The notes below the pieces were generated by a model. The model worked only from the letters and a program-made list of their open reading frames with translations, made no database searches and was not told the DNA's origin. Source: Hymenobacter sp. APR13 (GTDB lineage Bacteria; Bacteroidota; Bacteroidia; Cytophagales; Hymenobacteraceae). Taken from it: a stretch of 64,000 bases of DNA. Where the stretch lies: positions 310,001 through 374,000 of the forward strand of contig NZ_CP006587.1 in NCBI RefSeq assembly GCF_000737515.1, given 5' to 3'. Of this stretch, positions 40,204 to 49,064 are shown piece after piece (position 1 is the stretch's first letter; each line of letters opens with the position of its first letter). The position numbers were made by a program, and so were the translations under genes.

Positions 40204-41820
40204 TTAATGCCCCATCACTTCTACCTGCTGAATACCACGTAGCTCCAGCTTCAGGCCCCTGTCGGGCGCCGACTGGCGAAAGTTTTCAATGGCTTCCAGC
40301 ACGTCGTAGTCAATCATTTCCGACTCTGTGCCATCCAGAATGACGTGGCTGCCGGGGCCAAATTGCTCCAGCATTCGGATGACACTGGCTTTGTTGAGGA
40401 AGGAAACATGCTCGCCCAGTTTCAGGTGGTAGACGCCGGCCGCTTGCAGCTCGGGGGTCTGGCGCAGGAAATAGGCCGACTCGTAGTGCGTTTTCAGAAT
40501 GTAGAAGATGCCGACCACCAGGCCAATCGTGACGCCCTTGAGCAGGTCGGTGAGCAGCACAGCCACTACCGTAATGATGAACGGCAGAAACTGCTGCCAG
40601 CCCAGCTTCCACTGCGTGCGGTACAGGGTTGGCTTGGTGAGTTTGTAGCCCACCATCAGCAGCACGGCTGCCAGCGCCGACAGTGGAATCCGGTTGAGGA
40701 TGGTTTCCAGAAACAGCAAACTTGTGAGCAGCAGCAGCCCATGGATGAAGGCCGACATACGGGTCTGGCCGCCGGCGTTGATGTTGGCTGAGCTACGCAC
40801 GATAACAGCCGTCATCGGCAGGCCACCGAGCAGGCCGCTGATCATGTTGCCCGCGCCCTGGGCCATCAGTTCGCGGTTGGTAGGTGTAGACCGCTTGTGC
40901 GGGTCGAGCTTGTCCACTGCTTCCACACTGAGCAAGCTTTCCAGAGAGGCAACGATGGCAATGGTGAAGGCCACCATTGCAAAGCCCGGCTTCAGCACGG
41001 CCGCCCACTGCGGAAACGTAAACACGCCCACAAAATCCGACCACGAGTTGACGTTGGGCAGCTGCACCAGGTGCTCGGGCCGCACCTTCAGTACGGGCAG
41101 CGTAATGTTGAGCAGCGAGCTGAGCGCAATCGAGAGTACCACCACCACCAGCGCCGACGGTACCAGCCGGAATACGGCAACACGCCGGGCCAGCACGTTT
41201 TCCCAGAGCACCAGCACGCCCAGCGACACCAGCCCGATCAGGGCCGAGCCCCAGCCAAACGAGCGCAGTGCACCCGCCAAAGCCGAAAACGTGTTCTGGC
41301 CGTCGAACTGCAGAAAGGTCATATCCTCGAAGTAGTCGGTATCTACTCCGAGCAAGTGTGGAATCTGTTTTAAGATGAGAATCAGGCCAATGGCAGCCAG
41401 CATGCCCCGAATGACGGAGGTAGGAAAGTACAGCCCAATGATGCCGGCCCGTACAAAGCCCATCACCACCTGCAGGGCACCGGCAACTACCGTAGCGGCC
41501 AGTATTGCTTCAAAGGAACCCAGTGTCTGGAGCGCTGACAGCACGATGGCCGTCAGGCCGGCGGCGGGCCCGCTCACGCTCAACTGCGAGCCACTCAGCC
41601 AGGCTACCAGCAGTCCGCCTACAATTCCGGTAATGATACCGGCCATCAGCGGGGCACCCGAAGCCAGCGAAATACCCAGGCACAGCGGCAGCGCCACCAG
41701 AAACACCACCAGGCCGGCAGGTGCATCTTTACCCAGGGAACTGAACACGCCGCCAGGAGCAGCTGTCGGAACCGTAACGGACGCCACTTGTTGCGGCGGA
41801 GCCGGAGATATTTCGGGCAT
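40204..41820 (-). CDS. SulP-family anion transporter with STAS domain
   Basis: 538 residues from the ATG at 41820 (MPEISPAPP; 41844 is an in-frame alternative). About 12 to 14 membrane helices with SulP hallmarks: LVVFLVALPLCLGISLASGAPLMAGI, LSGSQLSVSGPAAGLTAIV, ANINAGGQTRMSAFIHGLLLL and NRELMAQGAGNMISGLLGG. The C-terminal 100 residues form a STAS domain (LGEHVSFLNKASVIRML...VILDGTESEMIDYDVLEAI). The neighbouring carbonic anhydrase suggests bicarbonate as substrate, but sulfate or another anion is possible. Upstream on the same strand lie a histidine kinase and response regulator that might control it. Confidence 0.92.
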   Translation of the reverse strand: MPEISPAPPQQVASVTVPTAAPGGVFSSLGKDAPAGLVVFLVALPLCLGISLASGAPLMAGIITGIVGGLLVAWLSGSQLSVSGPAAGLTAIVLSALQTLGSFEAILAATVVAGALQVVMGFVRAGIIGLYFPTSVIRGMLAAIGLILILKQIPHLLGVDTDYFEDMTFLQFDGQNTFSALAGALRSFGWGSALIGLVSLGVLVLWENVLARRVAVFRLVPSALVVVVLSIALSSLLNITLPVLKVRPEHLVQLPNVNSWSDFVGVFTFPQWAAVLKPGFAMVAFTIAIVASLESLLSVEAVDKLDPHKRSTPTNRELMAQGAGNMISGLLGGLPMTAVIVRSSANINAGGQTRMSAFIHGLLLLTSLLFLETILNRIPLSALAAVLLMVGYKLTKPTLYRTQWKLGWQQFLPFIITVVAVLLTDLLKGVTIGLVVGIFYILKTHYESAYFLRQTPELQAAGVYHLKLGEHVSFLNKASVIRMLEQFGPGSHVILDGTESEMIDYDVLEAIENFRQSAPDRGLKLELRGIQQVEVMGH

Positions 41821-41983
41821 GAGTAGACAAGTGGAGTGGCCCATGCCGGCTATGCAACCGACACGAATAGAGAAGAGCAGTCTACAAGTCTAAGGCCGCG
41901 CAATTAAGACCCGGTTAAAAGGAAGTTAAAAGCACGTTAAATCACTAACGATCTATAAATCAGCTGCTTTTACAAGGAACTTC

Positions 41984-43384
41984 CTAACCCAGCGCAGGCC
42001 ACTCCAGCCACACCTGCGTGCCCTGGCCCAGCTCACTATCCACCCGAATAAGGCCGCCATGCAGCGCCATGATCTTGGACGTAAGCGGCAGCCCGATACC
42101 GTGCCCGGGCACCGTGCGGATGGCTTCGGCCCGGAAGAAGGGCACGAACACCTGCAGCCGGTCGGCTTCGCTCATGCCCACGCCCTGGTCGCGCACTTCC
42201 AGCACCACGCGCGAGGAGGTGGTAGTGAGGCTGGCTACAATGGGGGCCGTCGTGTTCTTCGAGAACTTACAGGCGTTTTCCAGTACGTTGAGGAAAGCCG
42301 AAAGCAGCAGGGCCTCGTTGCCGCGCACTGCAAACGGCTGGCGCACCATGGCCGGCACGTCGCCGAACTCCAGGTCGACCCGGCAGGTGGGGTTGCGGCG
42401 CTGCACTTCTTCGTGGGCCTGCAGCAGCAGCTCGTCGAGGCGCAGGGTGGTGAGCGGCACCTGCGAGGGGTCGTCGGAGGCGCGGGCAATCTGAAGCAGG
42501 CCGTTGGTGAGGTCTTTGAGCAGGCGGGCCGCGTCGAGGGTGCTTTGCAGCACGCGCCGGTATTCCTGCGGGCTCCGCTCCTGCTGCAGCAGCGCCACTT
42601 CCAGCTCGCCAATCAGCACCGTGAGAGGCGTGCGCAGTTCGTGGGAGGCGTCGCGCACGAAGGTGCGCTGGCCGGCAAAGGCCGTTTCGAGCCGGTCGAG
42701 AAGCTGGTTGAAGCGCTGGGCCAGGTGGGCAATTTCATCGTAGCCGTCGGCCTGCGACAGGCGGCGGTGCAAGTCCGACACGGTGATACTGTCTACTTCG
42801 CGCACCACTTTCTGCATGGGCCGGAGCGCCATACCGGCAAAAAACCAGCCCCCGATGCTCACCATAATAAACGACGACAGCAACCCAAACGCCAGAATAT
42901 TGCCCAGACTGGAAAGCTTGTCGCGGCTGTCCGTATCCACCGACGAGGCCACCACCACAAAGTCGCCCCGGCGGGCGTCGCGGTATAGCAGTCCCACTGT
43001 CTGGTGGTAGTTGGGGCGCAGTTGCACTTCGCGCCCCTCCTGCCGCACGGCGCTCAGCAAGCTCACAGGCACCGGCACGTCGGTCAGCTGCCCTTCCCGG
43101 AACACCACTTTGTTGCGGTTGTCATATACACGCACTTCTTCCTCCGGCAGCGTGCGGTAAAACTGGCGCAGGTAGCGGCGGTACGACGCCCGGCTGGCCT
43201 CGTCGGCCCGGCCGGTACCGTCGAGGTACACGTGGGCCACAATACGGGCCCGCGCAAACAGGTTTTCGGTGAACGACTCCTGCCGGGCCTGGGCCGTGAA
43301 GAAGTAGATAACCAGCGAAAACAGCAGCAGCGTAAAGGCCAGAATAGCTGCAAACTGCAGCGCCAGCCGAAGGCGAATCGTCAT
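41984..43384 (-). CDS. Sensor histidine kinase (OmpR-type partner)
   Basis: 466 residues. TM1 near 10-30 (FAAILAFTLLLFSLVIYFF), a periplasmic sensor of about 130 residues, TM2 near 160-185 (ILAFGLLSSFIMVSIGGWFFAG), then HAMP (MALRPMQKVVREVDSITV), HisKA with His248 in DASHELRTPLTVLIGELE, and HATPase_c with NVLENACKFSKN, VRDQGVGMSEADR and GHGIGLPLTSKI. It should sense an envelope signal and phosphorylate the response regulator encoded just upstream at 43503-44180. The 118 bases between them hold a palindromic repeat. Confidence 0.94.
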   Translation of the reverse strand: MTIRLRLALQFAAILAFTLLLFSLVIYFFTAQARQESFTENLFARARIVAHVYLDGTGRADEASRASYRRYLRQFYRTLPEEEVRVYDNRNKVVFREGQLTDVPVPVSLLSAVRQEGREVQLRPNYHQTVGLLYRDARRGDFVVVASSVDTDSRDKLSSLGNILAFGLLSSFIMVSIGGWFFAGMALRPMQKVVREVDSITVSDLHRRLSQADGYDEIAHLAQRFNQLLDRLETAFAGQRTFVRDASHELRTPLTVLIGELEVALLQQERSPQEYRRVLQSTLDAARLLKDLTNGLLQIARASDDPSQVPLTTLRLDELLLQAHEEVQRRNPTCRVDLEFGDVPAMVRQPFAVRGNEALLLSAFLNVLENACKFSKNTTAPIVASLTTTSSRVVLEVRDQGVGMSEADRLQVFVPFFRAEAIRTVPGHGIGLPLTSKIMALHGGLIRVDSELGQGTQVWLEWPALG

Positions 43385-43393
43385 GTGGTTTTT

Positions 43394-43500
43394 TAGGAAT
43401 TGGGGATTAGGGAATAGGAATTAGGAAGCAGGAAACAGGTCTAATCTGATGCAAAAATCCAGGCCCAATTTCTAAGCCCTAGTCCCTAATCCCTAAAAAA
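43394..43500. repeat. Imperfect TTAGGGA-type palindrome inside the two-component operon
   Basis: TTTTTTAGGAATTGGGGATTAGGG-like units (from 43390) and AGTCCCTAATCCCTAAAAAA (43481-43500) form an imperfect inverted repeat with a central AT-rich part. It separates response regulator and kinase genes that would normally be nearly contiguous. Confidence 0.6.
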
Positions 43501-43502
43501 AG

Positions 43503-44180
43503 CTACTCCTCCTTCATCACATAGCCCATGCCTACCAGCGTGTGGATGAGCTTGGGGGTGAAATCCTTATCTATTTTCTTACGCAGAAAGTTGATGTACA
43601 CGTCGATGACGTTGGAGCCGGTGTCGAACGAGGTTTCCCACACGTGCTCTAGAATATCAACCCGCGAAATAACGCGGCCCTTGTGGCGCAACAGGTACTC
43701 CAGCAACGAAAACTCCCGCGCCGTGAGCTGAATAGGCTGCCCGGCGCGCTGCACCAGCTTGCTACCCGGGTCCAGAGTCAGGTCGGCGAGCTGCAGCACG
43801 GCGGCAGCGGCAGCCGCTTCAGGACGGCGCCGAACCAGGGCGCGGACCCGGGCCAGCAGCTCCTGGAAGGCAAAGGGCTTCACCAGATAGTCATCGGCGC
43901 CGGCATCGAGGCCGCGGATTTTGTCGTCGGTTTCGCCTAGGGCTGTGAGCATCAGGATGGGTACGGCCGGGTTGTGAGCCCGCACCTGCCGGCACACCTC
44001 CAGCCCACTCAGGCCGGGCAACAGGTTGTCGAGGATGATCAGGTCGTGCTGGCCGGAGAGGGCCAGCCGCAGGCCGGTGGGTCCATCAATGGCCACTTCT
44101 ACGTTGTGTTGTTGCTCCGTCAGGCCTTTATGCAGAAAGGCAGCCACTTTGGGTTCGTCTTCCACCAGCAGGATTTTCAT
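43503..44180 (-). CDS. OmpR-family response regulator
   Basis: 225 residues. Receiver domain with acidic pocket LLVEDEP, phospho-acceptor Asp51 in LIILDNLLPGLSG, MLTALGE (Thr switch) and DDYLVKPF (Lys). A winged-helix DNA-binding domain follows (LTAREFSLLEYLLRHKGRVISRVDILEHVW, NVIDVYINFLRKKID, LIHTLVGMGYVM). Pairs with the kinase downstream. The target is unknown; the close SulP and carbonic anhydrase genes or the divergent exopolysaccharide locus are candidates by position only. Confidence 0.95.
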   Translation of the reverse strand: MKILLVEDEPKVAAFLHKGLTEQQHNVEVAIDGPTGLRLALSGQHDLIILDNLLPGLSGLEVCRQVRAHNPAVPILMLTALGETDDKIRGLDAGADDYLVKPFAFQELLARVRALVRRRPEAAAAAAVLQLADLTLDPGSKLVQRAGQPIQLTAREFSLLEYLLRHKGRVISRVDILEHVWETSFDTGSNVIDVYINFLRKKIDKDFTPKLIHTLVGMGYVMKEE

Positions 44181-44474
44181 GCAGCGCGAATGTTAGAGAT
44201 GATGCCGGAATCCGACAGGCCGAAGGTACAGCCTTCGGCGTATCCGGCCCAGTACGCTGCCAGATCGGCCTAGGAGCCTGAAACATAGATTTTTATATAT
44301 GCACACTTCTAAACTAGCTCTTATCAGTGCAATATTTTATTTAAAAAATTTAATAAATCCTTGCTTTTTCAATTTCAATCCAACATTTTTATAAAAAAGT
44401 GCCAGTTAACGAATTCTGGTTAATAACCTGTTAGTGGCCTTTTCCCGCTCCTCTCTCACTACGTTTTGCCAGCC
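44181..44474. other. AT-rich divergent control region of the exopolysaccharide locus
   Basis: About 290 bases between the response regulator (minus) and the first exopolysaccharide gene (plus). Bases 44281-44420 are strongly AT-rich, unlike the flanks, consistent with a promoter region or bound regulator sites. No unambiguous TAnnTTTG box was found. Confidence 0.45.
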
Positions 44475-45263
44475 ATGCCGTATTCTGCCGTCTCGTCTGC
44501 TGTTCGCTTGGTGCTGTTGGGTGTGTTGCTGTTGAGTACTGCGCTGGTTTCGTGCGTTTCCACGCGCGACGTCAGCTATCTACAGGGTAACTATTCGGCC
44601 CAGCCCACCAGTGTGGTCAACCAGCCGGAAGAGTACCTGATTGTGCCAAACGATGTGCTCTACATCCGGGTGCAGAGTGCGCAGCCAGAGCTGACCAAAG
44701 CCTTCAACCTGCACGAGAACGAGATGCTGTTCGGCCAGTCGGACCCCGGCTCGCTGTATGTCAACGGCTATGTGGTCGACAATACCGGCAACATTCTGGT
44801 CCCGACAGTGGGCAAGGTGCTGGTGAAAGGGCTCACCATCAGTGCCGCCCAGGAAGTGGTGCAGAAATCGATAGCCAACTACGTACGCAATGCTACTGTG
44901 GTGCTGCGGCTGGTGAGCTTTCGGGTGACGGTGCTGGGCGAAGTGAAAACGCCGGGCCGCTACACCATTTTCAACGACCGGGCGACGGTGCTGGAGGCCC
45001 TGGGGCTGGCCGGTGACCTGACGCCCCTCGGCAACCGCCGCAACGTGAAGCTGATCCGGCAAACCAAGGATGGGTCGCAGGTGATGCTGCTCGACCTCAC
45101 CCGCCCGGAGCTGCTTAGCTCTCCCTACTACTATCTGCTGCCTAATGATGCCCTCTACGTGGAGCCGGTGAAGGCCCTGACGCAACGGGGCAATTCCGTG
45201 AACCTGGGGCTGTTGTTTTCCGGCTTAGGCACGGCCGCCCTGCTCTACGGCCTGTTTCGATGA
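44475..45263 (+). CDS. Polysaccharide export lipoprotein (Wza-like)
   Basis: 262 residues from the ATG at 44475. Lipobox LLLSTALVSC; after it come the polysaccharide biosynthesis/export domain (YLIVPNDVLYIRVQSAQPEL, VDNTGNILVPTVGKVLVKGLT) and a SLBB domain (FRVTVLGEVKTPGRYTIFNDRATVLEALGLAGDLTPLGNRRNVKLIRQ). A C-terminal hydrophobic helix (LGLLFSGLGTAALLYGLF) probably crosses a membrane. It forms the outer-membrane export channel partner of the Wzc-like protein encoded next. Confidence 0.93.
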   Translation: MPYSAVSSAVRLVLLGVLLLSTALVSCVSTRDVSYLQGNYSAQPTSVVNQPEEYLIVPNDVLYIRVQSAQPELTKAFNLHENEMLFGQSDPGSLYVNGYVVDNTGNILVPTVGKVLVKGLTISAAQEVVQKSIANYVRNATVVLRLVSFRVTVLGEVKTPGRYTIFNDRATVLEALGLAGDLTPLGNRRNVKLIRQTKDGSQVMLLDLTRPELLSSPYYYLLPNDALYVEPVKALTQRGNSVNLGLLFSGLGTAALLYGLFR

Positions 45264-45398
45264 GCCTCACACAATTATGTTATTAAACCATTTTTAAATA
45301 TAACTATAGTAAATTAAGGCTGTCTGCTCCTATACCGCGAAGCAGCCAAATTTCTGCTCGCCCTGTACTGCCACACCCTCTGCTTTTCCTCTGCTGCT

Positions 45399-47792
45399 AT
45401 GGCTACTCATCAAACCCCTTCCACGGCCGACGAGCTAAATTTGAGTAACCTGCTATTCAAGCTCCGGGCACGCTGGTACTACTTTGTTGCTTCACTGGCA
45501 TTGGCCATGGGCGCAGCTTTTTTCCTAGCACAGCTGCTACCGGTACGCTACGGCTTCAAATCGACGCTGATGCTGTCTGAACGTGCCACGGGTTCGCGCC
45601 ATGCGCAGGATCTGCTCACGACTGATAACAAGGAGCACGAAACCAAAACGGAAGACGAAATCGGACTGTTGACCTCGGCCGGCCTGGTGAGCCAGGCGTT
45701 GCAGGGGCTGGACTTCGGCGTCAGCTACCACGTGGTGCCCGATGTATGGGTGAATGCGCTCCGGCCGCTTAAAACGCAGGAGCTGTACGGCGCCGAGGTG
45801 CCCCTGCGGGTGCTGGTCGACAGCGCCTCGCCCCAGGCAACCGGGGTGCGCTATTTTGTGGAGACGCTACCCGATGGCCGGCTCCGGGTACAGGCCGAAG
45901 GCAAACAGGTGCCGGTGGTGCAATACGAGACGGGGGCCATGCTCAATACCGTTCCGGAGTTCAGCTTCGAGCGGACAGTGAACCCAGGGGAAGCAGTGCA
46001 GGGCCCTTACTCGCGTTTCACTATCGAGGGAAACACGGCAGCGCTCGGCGGCCAGAAGTTCTTCTTTGTGCTGCATACGCTGCCGGAACTGACCAACACA
46101 TACCGCAACGGCCTCATTGTAAAACCGATTGAGCGCTACTCGCGGGTGCTGAACCTGACCACCAAAGGAGCTGTGCCTGCCAAGGAGCTGCGCTTCTTGG
46201 ATGCGCTGATGCACACCTACATTGCCAACGACCTCAACGACAAAAATCGGGACGGACGCACTGCGCTGTCATTCATCGACTCGCAGCTGGGCAAAGTAGG
46301 CGACTCGCTGCGGCGCTCCGAATCGGCCGTGGCTACGTTCCGGGGGCAGCGCGGCTTGGTAGACGCCTCGCAGCAGGCATCTTCTGACCTGCAGATGCGC
46401 AGCCAACTGGAAAATGAGCGGTCCAGAGTCATGAACGCCCGCTTGGCGTATCTCAACGTGCTTAACTATCTGCGGGCTTCTCCAGACGGCGACGCCGTCA
46501 GCTCGGCCACTGGCCTTGGGGTGGAAGATCCGGTACTCAACAGCCAGATTATGGAACTGGCCCAGCTTAACAGCCAGAAGGCCGGGCTGGCGGTGGAGGC
46601 GTCTGAAGACAACCCGGTAGTGCAGGCCCTCAACAACAAAATTCAGAATCGGCGGGCGGCGCTGCTGCGCAACCTCACCAACCTCGTCCGCTCCTCGGAA
46701 GCTGCCCTACGCGGCTACGACCAGCGGCTGGGCGCCGTACGGAGCAGCATCAGCCAGCTGCCGGAAAACGAGCGTCAGCTGGCGCTGCTGCGCAGCCAGG
46801 CCGACATCAACGACAAAAACTACACTTTCCTGCTGCAGAAGAAAACCGAGGCCGCCGTGACGCTGGCCACCAACACCAGCGACAAGAAAGTGGTAGACCA
46901 GGCCGCCATGGAAAGCAGCGACCCGCTGCCGCCGCTGCCCTCGCAGCTCTACCTGATTGCGCTGGTGCTGGGGCTGGCTATTCCGGCGGGCTTCATCCTG
47001 CTCCGCGACCGGGCCGACCAGACCGTGCAGACCGTCGACCAGATTAAGAGCGTGACGAGCGTGCCGTTTCTGGGGTTGATTGCCGATGCCGGCCGGTCGA
47101 CGAAGCTGGTGCGGCACGAAATGCCCAAATCGGCCGTCACGGAGTCGTTCCGGACGGTGCGCATCAACCTGCAGTACGTGAGTGGCGGCACGCAGCAGAA
47201 GGTGATTGGCTTCACATCGTCGGTTTCGGGCGAAGGCAAGACGTTCTGCTGCGCCAACCTGACGGCAGAGCTGGCCTTGTCGGGCAAGCGTGTGGTGCTG
47301 ATTGAGACGGACCTGCGCAAGCCCACCCTAAGCAGCTACTTCGACTTCCCGGCGCAGCGGCCGGGGCTGTCGGCGTATCTGCGGGGCGAAATCACGCTGG
47401 CTGAGGCCCTGCAGCATCCCGGCCACATTCCGAACCTGGACGTGCTGGCCGCCGGCCCCATTCCGGACGACGCCATGGCCCTGCTGGAAAACCCGCGCTT
47501 CAGTGCCCTGATCGAGCTGCTCAAAAAGGAATACGACTACGTGGTGCTGGATGCGCCGCCGGTGGGCCTGGTGTCGGAGTACCATATACTGCGGCAGTAC
47601 ATTGATGTATCGGTGTTTGTGGTGCGCCACCGCTACACGCAGCGCACCAGCCTGCAGCACCTGCAGGAGCTGGCCGATAGTGCGCACCCCGGCACGCCGG
47701 CCGGCCAGGTGTACGTGCTACTCAACAACGTGAATTTCCACGACACCTACGAGTATCACTACAAAAGCCAGGCGGCTTACTACTCGGTGTAG
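45399..47792 (+). CDS. Polysaccharide co-polymerase/tyrosine autokinase (Wzc-like)
   Basis: 797 residues. N-terminal Wzz domain with TM1 (WYYFVASLALAMGAAFFLAQLLP), a long periplasmic coiled-coil region to about 500 (SQLGKVGDSLRRSESAVATFRGQ), TM2 (LPSQLYLIALVLGLAIPAGFILL) and a C-terminal BY-kinase with Walker A around SSVSGEGKT (Lys614), Walker A' VVLIETDLRKP and Walker B YVVLDAPPVG. The tail YEYHYKSQAAYYSV holds the tyrosine cluster that is autophosphorylated. Controls chain length and export of the polysaccharide. Confidence 0.95.
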   Translation: MATHQTPSTADELNLSNLLFKLRARWYYFVASLALAMGAAFFLAQLLPVRYGFKSTLMLSERATGSRHAQDLLTTDNKEHETKTEDEIGLLTSAGLVSQALQGLDFGVSYHVVPDVWVNALRPLKTQELYGAEVPLRVLVDSASPQATGVRYFVETLPDGRLRVQAEGKQVPVVQYETGAMLNTVPEFSFERTVNPGEAVQGPYSRFTIEGNTAALGGQKFFFVLHTLPELTNTYRNGLIVKPIERYSRVLNLTTKGAVPAKELRFLDALMHTYIANDLNDKNRDGRTALSFIDSQLGKVGDSLRRSESAVATFRGQRGLVDASQQASSDLQMRSQLENERSRVMNARLAYLNVLNYLRASPDGDAVSSATGLGVEDPVLNSQIMELAQLNSQKAGLAVEASEDNPVVQALNNKIQNRRAALLRNLTNLVRSSEAALRGYDQRLGAVRSSISQLPENERQLALLRSQADINDKNYTFLLQKKTEAAVTLATNTSDKKVVDQAAMESSDPLPPLPSQLYLIALVLGLAIPAGFILLRDRADQTVQTVDQIKSVTSVPFLGLIADAGRSTKLVRHEMPKSAVTESFRTVRINLQYVSGGTQQKVIGFTSSVSGEGKTFCCANLTAELALSGKRVVLIETDLRKPTLSSYFDFPAQRPGLSAYLRGEITLAEALQHPGHIPNLDVLAAGPIPDDAMALLENPRFSALIELLKKEYDYVVLDAPPVGLVSEYHILRQYIDVSVFVVRHRYTQRTSLQHLQELADSAHPGTPAGQVYVLLNNVNFHDTYEYHYKSQAAYYSV

Positions 47793-47885
47793 CAGTGCGC
47801 TGGCGGTGTGCCTTGGGTCCTGAACCTGCACCACGCGTAGGCCGGTCACAACTCCCCTCCTTTTCATCTCTCTCCCTCCAGCCTC

Positions 47886-48974
47886 ATGGCCATCGTAACG
47901 AGCCTTTGCGTGGACACCGCCGGTATTCCGGCCTCGGTGTATCCGCAACTCCTTGATGTGGGCGCGCACGAACGGCGCCGAGTGTACTGGCAGTGTACGG
48001 TGGTGTTCTTTGCGACCTCCGTACGCTGCAACCCCGGCGTGACGCACCTGTTTTACACCAACGATGAAGCGCCCGCCTACTGGGAGGGCACCGATTACCG
48101 GGCGTTTCTGCTAAAGCTGGGGGTGCAGATCCGGCCGTTGGCGTTCGAGGAGTTTTGCCCGCCGCCGGCCTTCGGCACCGAGTTTCGCAATGCCTTCTAC
48201 AAGCTGGAAGTTTTGCGTGAACTGGCCCGGCCGGAGGCAGAAGCCGGCAGTATCCTGCTCGACTCCGACTGCGTCTGGACGCGGCCGGTGCCGGCCCTGC
48301 TAGAGCTGCTTCGCCAGCCTGACACCCTGCTGCTACTCGATGCCGAACCCGACACCGGCCCCGACACCAAAGTGCACGGCCTCAGCCGCCGCGACATCGG
48401 CCATCTGTACCGGCAGCTTGACCCTGCCTATCCGGTAGCGGTGCCGCGCCACTACGGCGGCGAGCTGCTGGGCGGCAGCCGCCAGCGCCTCGCCGAGGTT
48501 GCCGCCGAGCTGCAGGCATTCTGGACGATGGTGCTGCGCGACTACCCCACGGCGGCGCCCCGCTTTGCCAGCGGCCGCAGCCTCTTCGATGGCGACGAGT
48601 ACCTGACCAGCTTCGTGTACAACCGCTTGGTGCGGCCGGGGACGGATGCCAGCCCGTTCATTCGGCGCATCTGGACTTCGTACCGCAAAACCGACGTGCG
48701 CGCCACCGATATACAGCTGCCCATCTGGCATCTGCCCAACGAGAAAAACCAGGGGTTGCCCATTTTATGCCGCCGGGTGCTGGACCTACACAGCGCCTTC
48801 TGGCACACCGCTCCTACCGAACTAGCCGCGTACCTGGGCCGCTTTCTGGGCGTTCCGCGGCCGCTGTGGCACCCGCAGCGCCTGCTGATCCTGGCCCGGA
48901 AGCTGCCCCGGGTGTTGGTGGTGCTGCGGCGGCTTCTGTCGCCGCAACCCCGCCTGACGCTTAGCCCTGGCTAG
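47886..48974 (+). CDS. Putative glycosyltransferase of the exopolysaccharide locus
   Basis: 362 residues. The region FRNAFYKLEVLRELA...GSILLDSDCVWTRPVPALLELL has the look of a GT-A nucleotide-sugar-binding core with a DSD (DxD-like) metal motif. A later part includes HYGGELLGGS, FDGDEYLTSFVYN and IQLPIWHLPNEKNQGLP. There are no membrane helices. It resembles hypothetical proteins of polysaccharide clusters; the sugar is unknown. Lies between the Wzc-like gene and the flippase on the same strand. Confidence 0.7.
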   Translation: MAIVTSLCVDTAGIPASVYPQLLDVGAHERRRVYWQCTVVFFATSVRCNPGVTHLFYTNDEAPAYWEGTDYRAFLLKLGVQIRPLAFEEFCPPPAFGTEFRNAFYKLEVLRELARPEAEAGSILLDSDCVWTRPVPALLELLRQPDTLLLLDAEPDTGPDTKVHGLSRRDIGHLYRQLDPAYPVAVPRHYGGELLGGSRQRLAEVAAELQAFWTMVLRDYPTAAPRFASGRSLFDGDEYLTSFVYNRLVRPGTDASPFIRRIWTSYRKTDVRATDIQLPIWHLPNEKNQGLPILCRRVLDLHSAFWHTAPTELAAYLGRFLGVPRPLWHPQRLLILARKLPRVLVVLRRLLSPQPRLTLSPG

Positions 48975-49064
48975 GCGCGTAGTTGCGCTCTGTTTCCAAT
49001 TAGTGTTGTCCGCCGCTCCTGCCTCCCGTTGTCTTCTGCGCAGCCCGTTGCTTTTGCTTCTGCT

